From Selenomonas sp. WCT3 (GTDB lineage: Bacteria > Bacillota > Negativicutes > Selenomonadales > Selenomonadaceae), in the NCBI GenBank assembly GCA_900100835.1, contig FNCM01000011.1:18913-82912 (forward strand): DNA of 64,000 nt, written 5' to 3'. The first letter of the stretch is position 1. Every line of letters starts with the position of its first letter. The position numbers were made by a program, and so were the translations under genes. Under the pieces are notes generated by a model, which was given only the letters and a program-made list of their open reading frames with translations, did not search any database and was not told where the DNA came from. Shown here in pieces: positions 16,092 through 23,884 of this stretch.

Positions 16092-18500
16092 TTATGAAGA
16101 AATGTCAAGCAACGCCGCAATGGAACGAAGCAGTACCGGCATCTCAATGGGTTTAGCAATATGCCCATTCATTCCCGCCGCAAAGGCCTCCTGTCTATCC
16201 TCGGCAAAGGCATTAGCGGTCATGGCTAGAATTGGTATCCCTGCCTTTTTCGCGTCAGGCAATGCCCGGATGGCTCTGGCGGCCTCATAACCATTCATTT
16301 GGGGCATCTGTACATCCATCAAAATCAAATCATAAGTATCCGCTGGCGCCGCCACCAGCAGCTCCACACATTGCTTGCCATTTTCTGCCCGCTCAATCCG
16401 CATCCCCGCTTCCTGTAAGAGGGTCATAGCAATCTCCGCATTAATCTCGTTATCTTCCGCCAGCAAAATCGAAATTCCCGCCAGGGATGCTAGCACGGGC
16501 TCATCCTGCTGTTTTCCTGTCCCTTGCTTTTCCTTGGCAAAGCGATGGGGAATGCTTACCACAAAGGTAGTGCCCTTCCCTTTTTTACTGGTAACCTCAA
16601 TTGTCCCGTCCATAAAGTTCACCAGTTTTTTGACAATCGACATGCCAAGACCCGTCCCTTCGATTTTGGTGCTGGTCGTATTGTTTTCGCGGGAGAATTC
16701 GTCAAAGACATGGGGCAGGAAATCTTCTGACATCCCAATGCCAGTATCGGAAATCGTCGTCCGAATAATCCCCCAGCCCGCCTTGTCCCCTGGCAGTTCC
16801 TCGCATAACAGCCGAACGCTGCCCCCTGGGGCCGTATACTTGCAGGCATTGGATAAGATATTCAAAAACACTTCCCGCAATTTGGTGGTATCACCATAAA
16901 AATACTTATGCTGTACATTAACCTCACAGGAAAAAACCAGCTGATTGGCTTTCATCAATTCCTCGACTACCGAATAAATAGTTTCAGCAAAGTCATAGAT
17001 ATTAAACACTTCATTTTCCAGAGCCAATATTCCCTTTTCAATTCGTGCCATTTCTAGGACGTTGTTGATGATTGACAGCAGAACCTTGCTCGCTTCCTTG
17101 ATTTTCGTCAGATAGTGACGGCAGCGCTCCGCATCGTTCTGATGCTTTTCCAACAAATCCCGAAAGCCCATAATGGCATTCATCGGCGTGCGAATATCAT
17201 GACTCATGTTGAATAAGAAATTCGTCTTAGCGGCATTGGCCGCTTCGGCAACCTGACGGGCTTCCGCCAATTCCTGCTGTTTTAATTGCTCAGCCATAAA
17301 CATAGACTGCACGTCGCGAAACCCCGCAATAAAACACGGCGTCCCTTTGATGCTTACATCCCGGGCGTAGCACGCCTGAAAGTGACAGCGCTTCCCATCG
17401 AGATTGGTCCGGGCATAATCAATTCGGTAAACTCCATCATGGGGAATGTGTTTTAGAAGCTCGGCAATACTTGTCTGATGATATAACCGTTTACGATCTT
17501 CTGGCACCACATACTTGTCGATATAATTTTGAATCGCCATTTCATAGCTGACTTCCTTAACGCCTTCCAAAACCCGCTTTGTCGTCACGGATTTTGTGTT
17601 GCTGCGCACCAGGGAAACCAAATTGAGGGTCGCATCAATATACCAAACGGAACTGTATTCCCGGGATAAGCCATTAATCAGCATATTATACTGTTCGCGC
17701 TCATGGGCCGTCTTGTTTTTCTCCCGGGTTTCCTTATCGATGTTTTCGAAGGCACAGACCAGAATAGGTCGTTGGGCCAGCTTCATTATCTTCAAGCGGA
17801 AATAGGTGTCGATACCATTTTGACGGGTGCGATACAGCTGAACCACGTAAGGTTCTTTGGTAAGACGCTGATGCAAGTAATCAAGATCGGCCACTTTCAT
17901 CATATCTGCCGCATCATCGGGATGCACATAGGAATCAATATAGGTCTTCATCAGGGCCCGAGGCGTAAGTTTCTGAGTTTGACTGAATACCACGTGCTTC
18001 GCGATATCATTCATGCGTACCGGCTGAACCGAATGGTCGATTACATTCACATAATAGATGGCGCTATAGCATTCAGCCAGCAAATCCACCGTCTGCTGCA
18101 TCAGCCCCTCATGTTCTTTCTGACTGGTAATGTTCTCAATGGCAAAAATCACCTGGGAAACGGGATTTTTCTCCCCCATGCGGATAAAATCCAGCCGATA
18201 CCAGCCCTTATCGAGAACTTGCACCACCAAAGAGATTCGCTTGGTGCTATGAAGACGATTGGCTAATGTTGACAGGTCAATAAATTCGGCTACCTCTTGA
18301 TGGGAACCGCGAACGGTTGCCATGGCAAGTAATGCCGCCAACTGTTCTTGCAGGCTCTTCTCCCCCGACATGACTCGTTCTAACGACGGGTCAGACTTCA
18401 CCGAATAAAATTTTCCCTGTTGAAGGTCAAGAATTTGAACCAATCCGTATCTTTCCGCCATCGCGACCAGTGCGTCGCTGCAATCTTTCAGCCATTCCAT
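16092..18500 (-). CDS. Hybrid sensor histidine kinase with receiver domain
   Basis: The 802-aa protein has no membrane segment. Residues 1-420 hold three PAS-like sensor repeats. HisKA follows with the phospho-accepting His in FLFNMSHDIRTPMNAIMGF (about residue 432), then a HATPase domain (NILSNACKYTAPGG, DTGIGMSEDFLPHVFDEFSR, GTGLGMSIVKKLV). A C-terminal receiver has its phospho-Asp in LILMDVQMPQMNG (about residue 727) and the conserved Lys in HIAKPIEMP. It should autophosphorylate and pass phosphate to its own receiver, then to a separate HPt protein that is not encoded here. Sensor repeats and kinase core resemble those of the giant protein at 28-35 kb. It stands alone between marR and aspS. 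Confidence 0.9.
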   Translation of the reverse strand: MEWLKDCSDALVAMAERYGLVQILDLQQGKFYSVKSDPSLERVMSGEKSLQEQLAALLAMATVRGSHQEVAEFIDLSTLANRLHSTKRISLVVQVLDKGWYRLDFIRMGEKNPVSQVIFAIENITSQKEHEGLMQQTVDLLAECYSAIYYVNVIDHSVQPVRMNDIAKHVVFSQTQKLTPRALMKTYIDSYVHPDDAADMMKVADLDYLHQRLTKEPYVVQLYRTRQNGIDTYFRLKIMKLAQRPILVCAFENIDKETREKNKTAHEREQYNMLINGLSREYSSVWYIDATLNLVSLVRSNTKSVTTKRVLEGVKEVSYEMAIQNYIDKYVVPEDRKRLYHQTSIAELLKHIPHDGVYRIDYARTNLDGKRCHFQACYARDVSIKGTPCFIAGFRDVQSMFMAEQLKQQELAEARQVAEAANAAKTNFLFNMSHDIRTPMNAIMGFRDLLEKHQNDAERCRHYLTKIKEASKVLLSIINNVLEMARIEKGILALENEVFNIYDFAETIYSVVEELMKANQLVFSCEVNVQHKYFYGDTTKLREVFLNILSNACKYTAPGGSVRLLCEELPGDKAGWGIIRTTISDTGIGMSEDFLPHVFDEFSRENNTTSTKIEGTGLGMSIVKKLVNFMDGTIEVTSKKGKGTTFVVSIPHRFAKEKQGTGKQQDEPVLASLAGISILLAEDNEINAEIAMTLLQEAGMRIERAENGKQCVELLVAAPADTYDLILMDVQMPQMNGYEAARAIRALPDAKKAGIPILAMTANAFAEDRQEAFAAGMNGHIAKPIEMPVLLRSIAALLDISS

Positions 18501-18585
18501 TCTATCGCCCTCTTCGCTTTGCCACCTGCTCCAATCTCCTTATAGTATTCGTTCCCTTCCGGTATTTTCCTTGTTCTTGACTATA

Positions 18586-18624
18586 GAAAAAGCACCTTTC
18601 CCAAACTTCGCTTGGGAAAGGTGC
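18586..18624 (-). terminator. Terminator of the aspS transcript
   Basis: A 13-bp stem, GCACCTTTCCCAA with TTGGGAAAGGTGC (18592-18623), is followed on the minus strand by TTTTTC. Confidence 0.9.
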
Positions 18625-18650
18625 CTTATCAGCCAGCAATAGCGAAATGC

Positions 18651-20456
18651 TTACTGCTCCTGTTTATTTTCTTTTTTCTTGACAGCCGTGCGGATGGAAA
18701 GTTCGCGGAGCTGTTTTTCCTCAACCGGCGACGGTGCAGCCGACATGACGTCACGAGCACTCTGGTTTTTCGGGAAGGCGATGACATCGCGAATGGAATC
18801 GCGTTTTGCCATGAGCATGACGAGACGGTCGAGGCCAAATGCCAGACCACCATGTGGCGGCGTACCATACTGGAAGGCATCCATCATGAAGCCGAACTTC
18901 TCATGAGCCTGCTCGTAAGTGAGGCCCAGAGACTCGAAGACTTTCTCCTGCAGCTCTGCATTGTAGATACGCAAGGAACCGCCACCGACTTCGACGCCGT
19001 TGAGGACCATATCATAGGCCTTAGCTTTTACGCGGCCCGGGTCGGACTGCAGATACTGGATATCCTCGTCACGGGGTGCCGTGAACGGATGATGCATAGC
19101 TTTCCAGCGTTTCTCTTCGTCGCTCCACTCGTACATTGGGAAGTCGACAACCCAGAGGAAGCGCAGGGCATCCGGGTCGATGAGGTTGCGCTCTTTGCCC
19201 ATCTCGAGACGGAGCTGGCCAAGAGCCGTGTCAACGACGAGGCGCTTGTCAGCAACGACCAGCAGCAGGTCGCCCGTCTTGGCACCCGTAGCCTCAGCGA
19301 TTTTCGCAAACGTCTCATCGCTGTAGAATTTCTTGAACGGGCTCTTGATGCCCTCTTCGCTGTACTGGATCCAGGCAAGGCCTTTCGCGCCATAGATCTG
19401 GACAAACTTGACGAGGTCGTCGAGGCGGCGGCGCGGAATGTCAGCATAACCGTCAACCTTGATGCACTTGACCATGCCGCCGTTTTCGATAACGGCGTTG
19501 AATACCTTGAAGTCCGAACCTTTGACGAACTCGGAGATATCCATGAGCGGCATGTCGAAGCGGAGATCCGGCTTATCGGAACCGTATTTATCCATAGCCG
19601 TATCCCAATCCATACGCTCAAACGGCGTCTCGATCTTCGCACCGATAGCCTTCTCGAACATCTCTTTGGCGAGCTCTTCCATCAGGCCCAGGATCTGATC
19701 CTGATCCATGAAGGACATCTCGATATCGAGCTGCGTGAACTCCGGCTGACGGTCAGCACGGAGGTCCTCATCGCGGAAGCAGCGGACAATCTGGAAATAC
19801 TTCTCGAAGCCAGCGACCTGCAGGATCTGCTTGAAGATCTGCGGGGACTGCGGCAAAGCGTAGAACTCGCCCGGATTTACGCGGCTCGGAACCAGGAAGT
19901 CACGAGCACCTTCCGGCGTGCTCTTGCAGAGCATCGGCGTCTCGATCTCGAGGAAGCCGTTGCGGTCAAAGAAGTCACGCATGATCTTCGTGACGCGGTG
20001 ACGCAGCATGATGTTCTTCTGCATCTCCGGACGACGAAGATCCAGATAACGATACTTGAGGCGAATCTTCTCATCGACATCGACACCATCCTGGATGTAG
20101 AACGGCGGCGTTTTCGCCTCATTGAGGATACGCAGTTCAGCGCAAACGACCTCAACTTCACCAGTCTCCATATTCGGATTGATGGTCTCTTCGCTGCGGG
20201 CGCGGATTTTACCGCGGACAGCGATGCAGAACTCGTTACGCAGGGACTCAGCCTTGTGGAACGTGCCCTCATTCATGGAAGCCTCATCGAATACGACCTG
20301 CACGAAACCAGAACGGTCACGCATGTCAACGAAAATCAGACCACCATGATCACGACGACGGGAGACCCAGCCGCAAAGTACAACTTCCTGGTCAACGTCG
20401 GTTTTGCGAAGCGCACCGCAGTGATGCGTGCGCTTCATGCCTTGTAATGTTTCCAT
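18651..20456 (-). CDS. aspS: Aspartyl-tRNA synthetase
   Basis: The 601-aa class II synthetase charges tRNA-Asp. An N-terminal OB-fold anticodon domain (VVLCGWVSRRRDHGGLIFVDMRDRSG) leads to the catalytic core with motif 2 (FRDEDLRADRQPEFTQLD), the bacterial GAD insertion (about residues 290-420) and motif 3 (GLAFGLDRLVMLM). Length is typical of bacterial AspRS. No AsnRS-like or GatCAB gene is present, so whether it also charges tRNA-Asn cannot be told. Its ATG overlaps the hisS stop (TAATG). Confidence 0.97.
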   Translation of the reverse strand: METLQGMKRTHHCGALRKTDVDQEVVLCGWVSRRRDHGGLIFVDMRDRSGFVQVVFDEASMNEGTFHKAESLRNEFCIAVRGKIRARSEETINPNMETGEVEVVCAELRILNEAKTPPFYIQDGVDVDEKIRLKYRYLDLRRPEMQKNIMLRHRVTKIMRDFFDRNGFLEIETPMLCKSTPEGARDFLVPSRVNPGEFYALPQSPQIFKQILQVAGFEKYFQIVRCFRDEDLRADRQPEFTQLDIEMSFMDQDQILGLMEELAKEMFEKAIGAKIETPFERMDWDTAMDKYGSDKPDLRFDMPLMDISEFVKGSDFKVFNAVIENGGMVKCIKVDGYADIPRRRLDDLVKFVQIYGAKGLAWIQYSEEGIKSPFKKFYSDETFAKIAEATGAKTGDLLLVVADKRLVVDTALGQLRLEMGKERNLIDPDALRFLWVVDFPMYEWSDEEKRWKAMHHPFTAPRDEDIQYLQSDPGRVKAKAYDMVLNGVEVGGGSLRIYNAELQEKVFESLGLTYEQAHEKFGFMMDAFQYGTPPHGGLAFGLDRLVMLMAKRDSIRDVIAFPKNQSARDVMSAAPSPVEEKQLRELSIRTAVKKKENKQEQ

Positions 20457-21721
20457 TAACCTTTCACCTCAGCACATAGCTTTTCTATTATTGTATCAAA
20501 AGAAACCTTCTGCTGCTCACTCTTTTCCATATCCTTGAGCATCACGCAGGATTCCTTGACTTCGTCTTCACCGATGATCAGCGCAAAGCGGGCATTGGCC
20601 TTGTTTGCCTGTTTCATCTGGGCCTTCATACTGCGGCCCGCATAATCCATCCCAGCCTTGAGGCCAGCCTGGCGCAACTGGGTCAGCAGCTTGAAGGCAG
20701 GGCCCTGGGCCGCATCGCCGAGCGCTACCACATACGCGTCGGTCTTCTTGTCCATCTCTGGCAGCAGATCCTGTTTCTCGAGAGCCAGCAGGACGCGCTC
20801 GAGACCCGTAGCAAAGCCAACGGCTGGCGTCGGTTTACCACCGATTTCCTCGATGAGGCCATCGTAACGGCCACCGCCAGCCACAGCACTCTGTGCCCCT
20901 AGCGGCGCATACTTGATTTCAAAGGCCGTTTTCGTGTAGTAATCGAGGCCGCGAACCAAGCGCGGGTCAAGCTCGAACTCAATGCCAGCATCGTGAAGGT
21001 ACTGCTGAACCTTGTGGAAATGCTCCTGGCACTCGTCGCAGAGGCAGTCCGTGATTTTCGGCGCATCAGCCATATAGGGTTTATCCGCATCAGCCTTGCA
21101 GTCGAGGATGCGCAGTGGGCTGCGCTCAAAGCGGTCTTTGCAGTCATCACAAAGGTCATCGAGCTTATCGCGGAAGTAGTTCTGAAGAACCTCCCGATAC
21201 TTCGGACGGCAATGCGGGCAGCCAACGGAGTTCAGGCTCAGCTTAAGGTCTTTAAGACCCAGCGAACGCAGGAAATCGATAGCCACCATGATGACTTCCG
21301 CATCCACCATCGGATTCTCTTCACCAAGAGCCTCGACACCGAACTGATGGAATTCGCGCATACGGCCGGCCTGGGGACGGTCGTAGCGGAACATCGAGCC
21401 GATGTAGAAGAGTTTAACCAGCGACGAGTCGCCGTATAGCTTATTCTGCAAGTAAGCGCGAACAGCCGAAGCCGTGTTTTCCGGGCGCAACGTAATGCTA
21501 CGGTCGCCGCGGTCCTTAAAGGTATACATTTCCTTATCGACTACATCGGTGCCCTCACCGATGCCGCGATGAAAAAGCTCCGTGTGCTCAAATACTGGCG
21601 TACGGATTTCCTCAAATCCATAGCGACCGCAAAGCTCACGAATCTTCTGTTCAACATAATTCCATTCGCCGACGGTATCCGGCAGAATGTCTTTGGTTCC
21701 CCGAGGGGCATTGGTTAACAT
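20456..21721 (-). CDS. hisS: Histidyl-tRNA synthetase
   Basis: The 421-aa class II synthetase charges tRNA-His. It opens with the family's APRGTKDILPD and has motif 2 (FRYDRPQAGRMREFHQFG), the histidine-specific LVRGLDYYTKTAFE and GGGRYDGLIEEIGG segments, and the C-terminal anticodon domain. Its ATG lies inside the last codons of hemZ, a 7-nt overlap, and its stop overlaps aspS, so the three are translationally linked. Confidence 0.97.
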   Translation of the reverse strand: MLTNAPRGTKDILPDTVGEWNYVEQKIRELCGRYGFEEIRTPVFEHTELFHRGIGEGTDVVDKEMYTFKDRGDRSITLRPENTASAVRAYLQNKLYGDSSLVKLFYIGSMFRYDRPQAGRMREFHQFGVEALGEENPMVDAEVIMVAIDFLRSLGLKDLKLSLNSVGCPHCRPKYREVLQNYFRDKLDDLCDDCKDRFERSPLRILDCKADADKPYMADAPKITDCLCDECQEHFHKVQQYLHDAGIEFELDPRLVRGLDYYTKTAFEIKYAPLGAQSAVAGGGRYDGLIEEIGGKPTPAVGFATGLERVLLALEKQDLLPEMDKKTDAYVVALGDAAQGPAFKLLTQLRQAGLKAGMDYAGRSMKAQMKQANKANARFALIIGEDEVKESCVMLKDMEKSEQQKVSFDTIIEKLCAEVKG

Positions 21722-23256
21722 TCGTTGGTTTCCCCCTGTTTGCCACAGGCTTCCTCTAAGAGCTGCCTGCGTTTTTCTATATAGATATCTACATCACGCA
21801 GATATGTTACCAAATCTTTGGCATTAAAGGATGACTTCATGCGTTTGCGGGCAAAGTCTACCACCTTTGTAGTAGCGGAGCCGCCAATGCCGATAATGGT
21901 CTGATGTTCTTCCATAATCTGGATGTTATACATGCCCTCTGCCCCCTTACGGCAGCAGCCGACATTTTCCAAATCACCGGACATATAGCCCTGGCGATAA
22001 AGGTAATAGGGCTGGTAGCCGCCTTGTTTGATAAAGGACATCGCTACCTCGGACATCTTGCGGGTTTCCGCATCATCCGGCAAGTCCACATGACGTTCCT
22101 CCATGATGAGTTTCAAGCGAGAGCCTCGTTTCAAGGCCAAGGCATGCAGGGTAATATCGTCTGGCTTTAGTGCAACGACTTTTTCCATGGTATCCCGAAC
22201 ATCTTCAGCCGTCTCACCGGGAAGCCCCAAGATGAGATCCATATTGATTTCGGGGATGCCCGCTTTGCGCAGCGCCTGATACATGGTCACCACATCCTCT
22301 GGTGTATGCTGACGACCAATGATTTTCAGCGTGCGCTGCTGCATGGTCTGCGGATTGACACTAACCCGACTGACATGATAGTCCACCATCGCCTGGATTT
22401 TCGCTGGCGTTATGCTGTCAGGACGGCCTGCTTCAACGGTAAACTCCACCAATTTGGGCCCATAAAAAGCATTATATACCATCTGCATCATATTCGCAAA
22501 ATATCGGTCTGGAAGAGCCGTCGGCGTGCCGCCGCCGATGTAGATATTCTGCACGGTAAAGCCGTAATGTTCCACCGCTTCTTTGGCCGCCATAAGATCC
22601 TTTTGCAGCACTGCCATGAACTTGTCCAGCTGCTTTTCCCCCGGCAGAATGTTGGCGGGGAAAGAGCAGTAGAGGCAACGGGTCAGGCAAAAGGGAATCC
22701 CCACGTAGATGCTAATGGTCTTTTCATCCGAAGTCTGCAAAAAAGGCAGTTGACGGAAGGCCATTGGCGTAATGATACGGGCTTTTTCCTCACTGCAGGC
22801 AAAGTCCGTCATCAAGCGTTTGACGATAGCCTCTTCCTCCATGCCATAGGAAATCCAGCGATGAACGATTTTCGTCGGCCGAACTCCATGGAGAATGCCC
22901 CAGGGTGCCTGGGGCATGTGAAGCTCCTCGATAAAGATATCATAAAGATTCCGCTTGATGGTGCGATTTACGGCCGCTCGTTCCAGTTCATCCCCCTTGC
23001 CGGCTGACACTCGGGTCCAGCGCTTAACCGAACCCGAGGCATCAAATAGCAACAGGGTGGTTTCCATGCGAACCAGTTCTCCATCATGGGCACCCTCCTC
23101 CGTTACCGGCAGCCGGCGATTAACAACGGACAACTGCTCGTAATCGCTTTCCCCGCGCCGCCCGATGACTTCCACCTTAAAGAGGCTCAGGATTTCCCGG
23201 GTAATCTTAGAGATGATTTCTTTTTTCGAATTGAGCGTAAAAGTCCTTACCTTCAA
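21715..23256 (-). CDS. hemZ: Oxygen-independent coproporphyrinogen dehydrogenase, HemZ type
   Basis: The 513-aa radical-SAM protein has an N-terminal extension of about 160 residues, then the cluster motif CLTRCLYC within GIPFCLTRCLYCSFPA, IYIGGGTPTAL and LILGLPGETAEDVRDT. This long form is the HemZ branch of the HemN/HemW family in Firmicutes, thought to act in anaerobic haem synthesis; some relatives are haem chaperones. I placed the start at TTG 23256, which overlaps the fur stop as TTGA; the GTG four codons earlier lies inside the ribosome site. Linkage to fur suggests joint iron control. Confidence 0.88.
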   Translation of the reverse strand: MKVRTFTLNSKKEIISKITREILSLFKVEVIGRRGESDYEQLSVVNRRLPVTEEGAHDGELVRMETTLLLFDASGSVKRWTRVSAGKGDELERAAVNRTIKRNLYDIFIEELHMPQAPWGILHGVRPTKIVHRWISYGMEEEAIVKRLMTDFACSEEKARIITPMAFRQLPFLQTSDEKTISIYVGIPFCLTRCLYCSFPANILPGEKQLDKFMAVLQKDLMAAKEAVEHYGFTVQNIYIGGGTPTALPDRYFANMMQMVYNAFYGPKLVEFTVEAGRPDSITPAKIQAMVDYHVSRVSVNPQTMQQRTLKIIGRQHTPEDVVTMYQALRKAGIPEINMDLILGLPGETAEDVRDTMEKVVALKPDDITLHALALKRGSRLKLIMEERHVDLPDDAETRKMSEVAMSFIKQGGYQPYYLYRQGYMSGDLENVGCCRKGAEGMYNIQIMEEHQTIIGIGGSATTKVVDFARKRMKSSFNAKDLVTYLRDVDIYIEKRRQLLEEACGKQGETNEC

Positions 23257-23702
23257 GCCTGCTGACACTCCTTGCAGACTCCATAGAATTTCACCTGATG
23301 ATTTTCCACATGGAAGCCCATCTTCGTCTCGATGTCCGCCTCCAAATCATCCATCAAATCATCTTCAAACTCAATGACCTTGCCACATCTGGTGCAAATC
23401 AAGTGATGGTGATGATGCTCCGATGGATCGGTCGTATTGACCTCGTAGCGGCTGCAGCCATCGCCGAACTCCATTTTCTGCAAGATGCCAAGATCCGATA
23501 AGAGTTCCAGGCTACGATAAACCGTCGCCAGACCAATCTCTGATTTGCTTTCCCGCAAAATGTTATGAACATCTTCGGCGGAAAGATGTTCCCCCGGATG
23601 TTCGAGGAAAATCTGCAGAACCGTCTGACGCTGCGGCGTCATTTTGTGCTGACGTGCCTGCAGACGTTCCTTTAAATCCTCCATTGTAAAAGTTTGTGCC
23701 AT
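23253..23702 (-). CDS. Fur-family metal-responsive repressor
   Basis: The 149-aa protein has the winged helix of the family (MTPQRQTVLQIFLEHPGEHLSAEDVH, then IGLATVYRSLELLSDLGIL). The regulatory metal site region is HHHHHLICTRCGKVIEF, and CTRC plus CKEC form the structural zinc site. It is most likely Fur itself (iron) but PerR or Zur cannot be excluded from sequence alone. The start ATG at 23702 follows GGGTGGG. A Fur-box-like palindrome overlaps its promoter, which suggests autoregulation. It heads the fur-hemZ-hisS-aspS transcript. Confidence 0.9.
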   Translation of the reverse strand: MAQTFTMEDLKERLQARQHKMTPQRQTVLQIFLEHPGEHLSAEDVHNILRESKSEIGLATVYRSLELLSDLGILQKMEFGDGCSRYEVNTTDPSEHHHHHLICTRCGKVIEFEDDLMDDLEADIETKMGFHVENHQVKFYGVCKECQQA

Positions 23703-23763
23703 AAAACCCACCCCTTTATTTCTATCAATAAAACGTACGGTATCTCCGTCATATAACACACAA

Positions 23764-23813
23764 ATTATATGAATCAAATATATTCATTATAGCAGAAATC
23801 CCCTCGTATGACA
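23764..23813 (-). promoter_or_regulatory. fur promoter with Fur-box-like palindrome
   Basis: TTGTCA (23813-23808) and TATAAT (23791-23786) are 16 nt apart. ATGAAT-N7-ATTCAT (23769-23787) directly follows and overlaps the -10 box. Symmetry and position fit a Fur/PerR operator for autoregulation; the sequence is only a loose match to the classical Fur box. Confidence 0.6.
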
Positions 23814-23838
23814 AACAAAACGCCAGTCTCTTTGTCAT

Positions 23839-23880
23839 TTTTAAAAAATACTGTCTCCCCTTGCGGAAGACAGTATTTTC
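23839..23880 (-). terminator. Terminator of the recJ-rel transcript
   Basis: AAAATACTGTCT (23845-23856) pairs with AGACAGTATTTT (23868-23879) and six T's follow on the minus strand. Confidence 0.9.
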
Positions 23881-23884
23881 TGCA

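Noticed and set aside
18612-20447. Long plus-strand frame opposite aspS (and similar ones opposite typA, metK, pepD and the GT2 gene)
   Set aside because: These are mirror frames of strongly codon-biased real genes; none has a plausible start site or a recognisable domain, while the minus-strand proteins are unmistakable.
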